Shown one piece after another: positions 9,119-10,702 of a DNA stretch of 10,702 nt (the first letter of the stretch is position 1; the number at the start of each line of letters is the position of its first letter). Source of the DNA: Discostella pseudostelligera (Eukaryota; Bacillariophyta; Thalassiosirophyceae; Thalassiosirales; Thalassiosiraceae). Location: NCBI GenBank assembly GCA_036940085.1, contig JALLBK010001134.1:1-10702 (forward strand), given 5' to 3'. A model generated the notes under the pieces. It was given only the letters and a program-made list of their open reading frames with translations, did no database searches and was not told the DNA's origin. Made by a program: the position numbers and the translations under genes.

Positions 9119-9206
9119 GCTGCCCATGATCCTGCATGAAAATGCAATGGCATGGGGCATGGCCAAATGTACCTGATTACAGCATTTTCCAGTAAGGGCA
9201 TGTCAT

Positions 9207-9620
9207 GGGTCCTCTGTCCTCTCACCACACACACCACTGGGTCTTCATATGCCATACTTGCCACCACGGCACACTGCATTCATCTCCCAGTGTCCTAGTA
9301 CTTAACATGACATACCAGGTCTCTTGGAGGTATCCAGCTCGTCACCTACCACCCATGATGCACTGGTGGGTCTCACAGTGTCCAGGTCCTGCACCACACA
9401 CCACAGGGTCTCCAGATGCCCTACTCACCTCACACTGGGTCTCCCAACCAGTGTCCTACTAGCACCACACATGATCAGGTCTCTAGGTATCCAGCTCACC
9501 TACCAACCTATCAGGCACTGCTGGTGGGTCTCCCAGTGCCCAGATGATGACAGACCACACACTGGTTGGTGTTCACTCATGAAACACCAGATCTCCCAGT
9601 GTCCACTGTCCCCCCACCAG
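9207..9620. repeat. Degenerate tandem repeat, period about 160 bp, with inverted CACTGG/CCAGTG motifs
   Basis: Two full-length units start at 9316 and 9476, each with CAGGTCTCT, GGTATCCAGCTC, ACCTACCA and GTGGGTCTC in order. The stretch at 9207-9315 matches the second half of a unit (CACCACACAC, GGGTCT, ATGCC, CCCAGTGTCC), giving about two and a half copies. CACTGGG...CCCAGTG pairs recur and could fold into hairpins. Looks like a small satellite array or the subterminal repeats of an element. Confidence 0.65.
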
Positions 9621-9754
9621 CTCACCACAAACCCGGAAATTACTTGTACTGGGCAGAGACAGAGAAAAGCTAGGCCAAGTACTTTCAGAGCAGAGTTGGG
9701 TGCTTTTAGCTAGCTTTTGTCTAACTTTCCTTTTTTTGAAATTCATTTCATCAA
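9621..9754. other. Spacer
   Basis: Short AT-rich spacer between two repeat tracts. Nothing seen in it. Confidence 0.5.
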
Positions 9755-10010
9755 CTCCAACTTTCCCAACTTTGTTTCTATTGGAAATGTCCAACTTTGA
9801 CTTTCCCAACTTTTTAAGTTTGACCAAATTGAACTCCAACTTTGGGCAATTTTTTGTTTCTTGATTCCACCAAGGAACTTCAACTCTACCAACTTCAGAC
9901 TCTCCCAACTTTTCAATTTGGCCAACAAACCAAACTCCATCTCTTCTAATTTCACCTCAAAAATGTTGTTGTTACTATCAGATTCCGCCATTTTGCATCC
10001 CCAACTTCTT
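9755..10010. repeat. Interspersed CCAACTT-motif tract
   Basis: The heptamer CCAACTT occurs eight times on the plus strand, irregularly spaced, within a strongly strand-asymmetric C/T/A-rich segment with many related AACTCC and AACTTC strings. Open frames on the minus strand (9743-10027, 9573-9908) are Lys/Leu/Trp/Ser-rich products of the motif and are not called as genes. Confidence 0.55.
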
Positions 10011-10311
10011 CTTGTGCACCCTGCCAAATACTTCTCTTTAACACCACACTGCCACCAATGAAGTCATCACATAGTATCAAATATAAATATACTTCCACCA
10101 CTTGCCACTTGGTACTACTACTTGGGCAATGAGAGGAGGGATAAGAATATTGCTGCTGCTGTGCACAAGGAGTTAGTCAGACCATGTATTAATTTCATGT
10201 TTAGTGGTCTCTAGCATCAAGCTTACACTTCAGTTCCACTTGAAAACTCCATATGTAACACCACTATACTCAAACAATTTCAATAAGTAGGCCAAATCAA
10301 GTTAAATGTGC
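10011..10311. other. No gene or clear structure seen
   Basis: AT-rich, no meaningful open frame, no recognisable RNA or repeat beyond short homopolymers. Confidence 0.5.
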
Positions 10312-10600
10312 CTCTCAAAACCTTTTCCGGATTCTAGTGAAATCAGCGATACCTGGAGCAAAAGTTGATATCTTAACAGTTCCTATGTATGTTATTTACA
10401 GCACCTGCCTGTTGGTTGTAGAACCCAGCAAAGTATTACTAGCACACTTGTTTCAGTATCTCATTATTGCCACCAATTGTTTCTCAGTATTATTTTATTG
10501 TTTCTGTGAAGCATCATTTGTACTGTAGATCCACCTCACTATTGCAGGTTGCAGCATCAATAATTGACTTCGCTCTCCCCGCCCCCACCCTGTAGCTGTT
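10312..10600 (+). repeat. Diverged direct repeat, right copy
   Basis: Partner of 411-735 in the same orientation. The shared blocks keep their order, and the copy is shorter by internal deletions. In the left copy the repeat leads straight into the dioxygenase gene. Here it leads into a microsatellite and the window ends, so whether a second gene copy follows cannot be seen. Confidence 0.7.

Positions 10601-10702
<102 letters not shown>

Noticed and set aside
411..10600. LTR retrotransposon defined by the two direct repeats
   Set aside because: No reverse transcriptase, integrase or gag motif between them. The coding content is of DNA-transposon type, and the repeat copies are too unequal in length to be convincing LTRs.

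Overview
The window is eukaryotic nuclear DNA: AT-leaning, full of trinucleotide microsatellites, with short GT-AG introns and start codons in ACCATGG-type context. The transposase resembles the type I associate with diatoms and other stramenopiles, so a diatom is my best guess (about 0.65). A fungus is the main alternative, because Plavaka elements and short GTGAGT introns are also common there. No database search was possible.

Layout. 1-410 is non-coding. 411-735 is a diverged direct repeat whose partner lies at 10312-10600. 789-2554 (+) is a broken three-exon gene: four cysteine modules at the N-terminus and a C-terminal 2-oxoglutarate/Fe(II) dioxygenase core resembling the TET/JBP (nucleic-acid base oxidase) group. 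2557-5699 (-) is a broken gene of roughly 1,050 codons for a Plavaka-like (CACTA-related) DDE transposase with a C2H2 zinc finger and an acidic, microsatellite-encoded linker. 5700-6246 is a divergent promoter interval. 6247-8033 (+) is a broken two-exon gene for an unrecognised protein with a leucine-zipper-like N-terminus and an acidic, Asn/Ser/Gly-rich tail. 8034-10311 holds no convincing gene, but does hold a roughly 160-bp tandem repeat (9207-9620) and a CCAACTT-rich tract (9755-10010). The window ends in the second direct-repeat copy followed by a CAT/CGTCAT microsatellite.

Interpretation. The three genes are packed tightly. The first two converge with 2 bp between stop codons, and the last two diverge from one interval with matching start contexts. 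I read 789-8033 as the body of one decayed DNA transposon carrying a transposase, a putative base-modifying dioxygenase and an accessory protein. All three genes are inactivated. The open frames reported by simple ORF finding are fragments that line up once introns, in-frame stops and frameshifts are allowed for. Nine in-frame TGA, two in-frame TAG and no TAA interrupt the inferred frames. That bias fits C-to-T decay (CGA to TGA, CAG to TAG), as expected of methylated DNA. No terminal inverted repeats or target-site duplication could be identified by eye.
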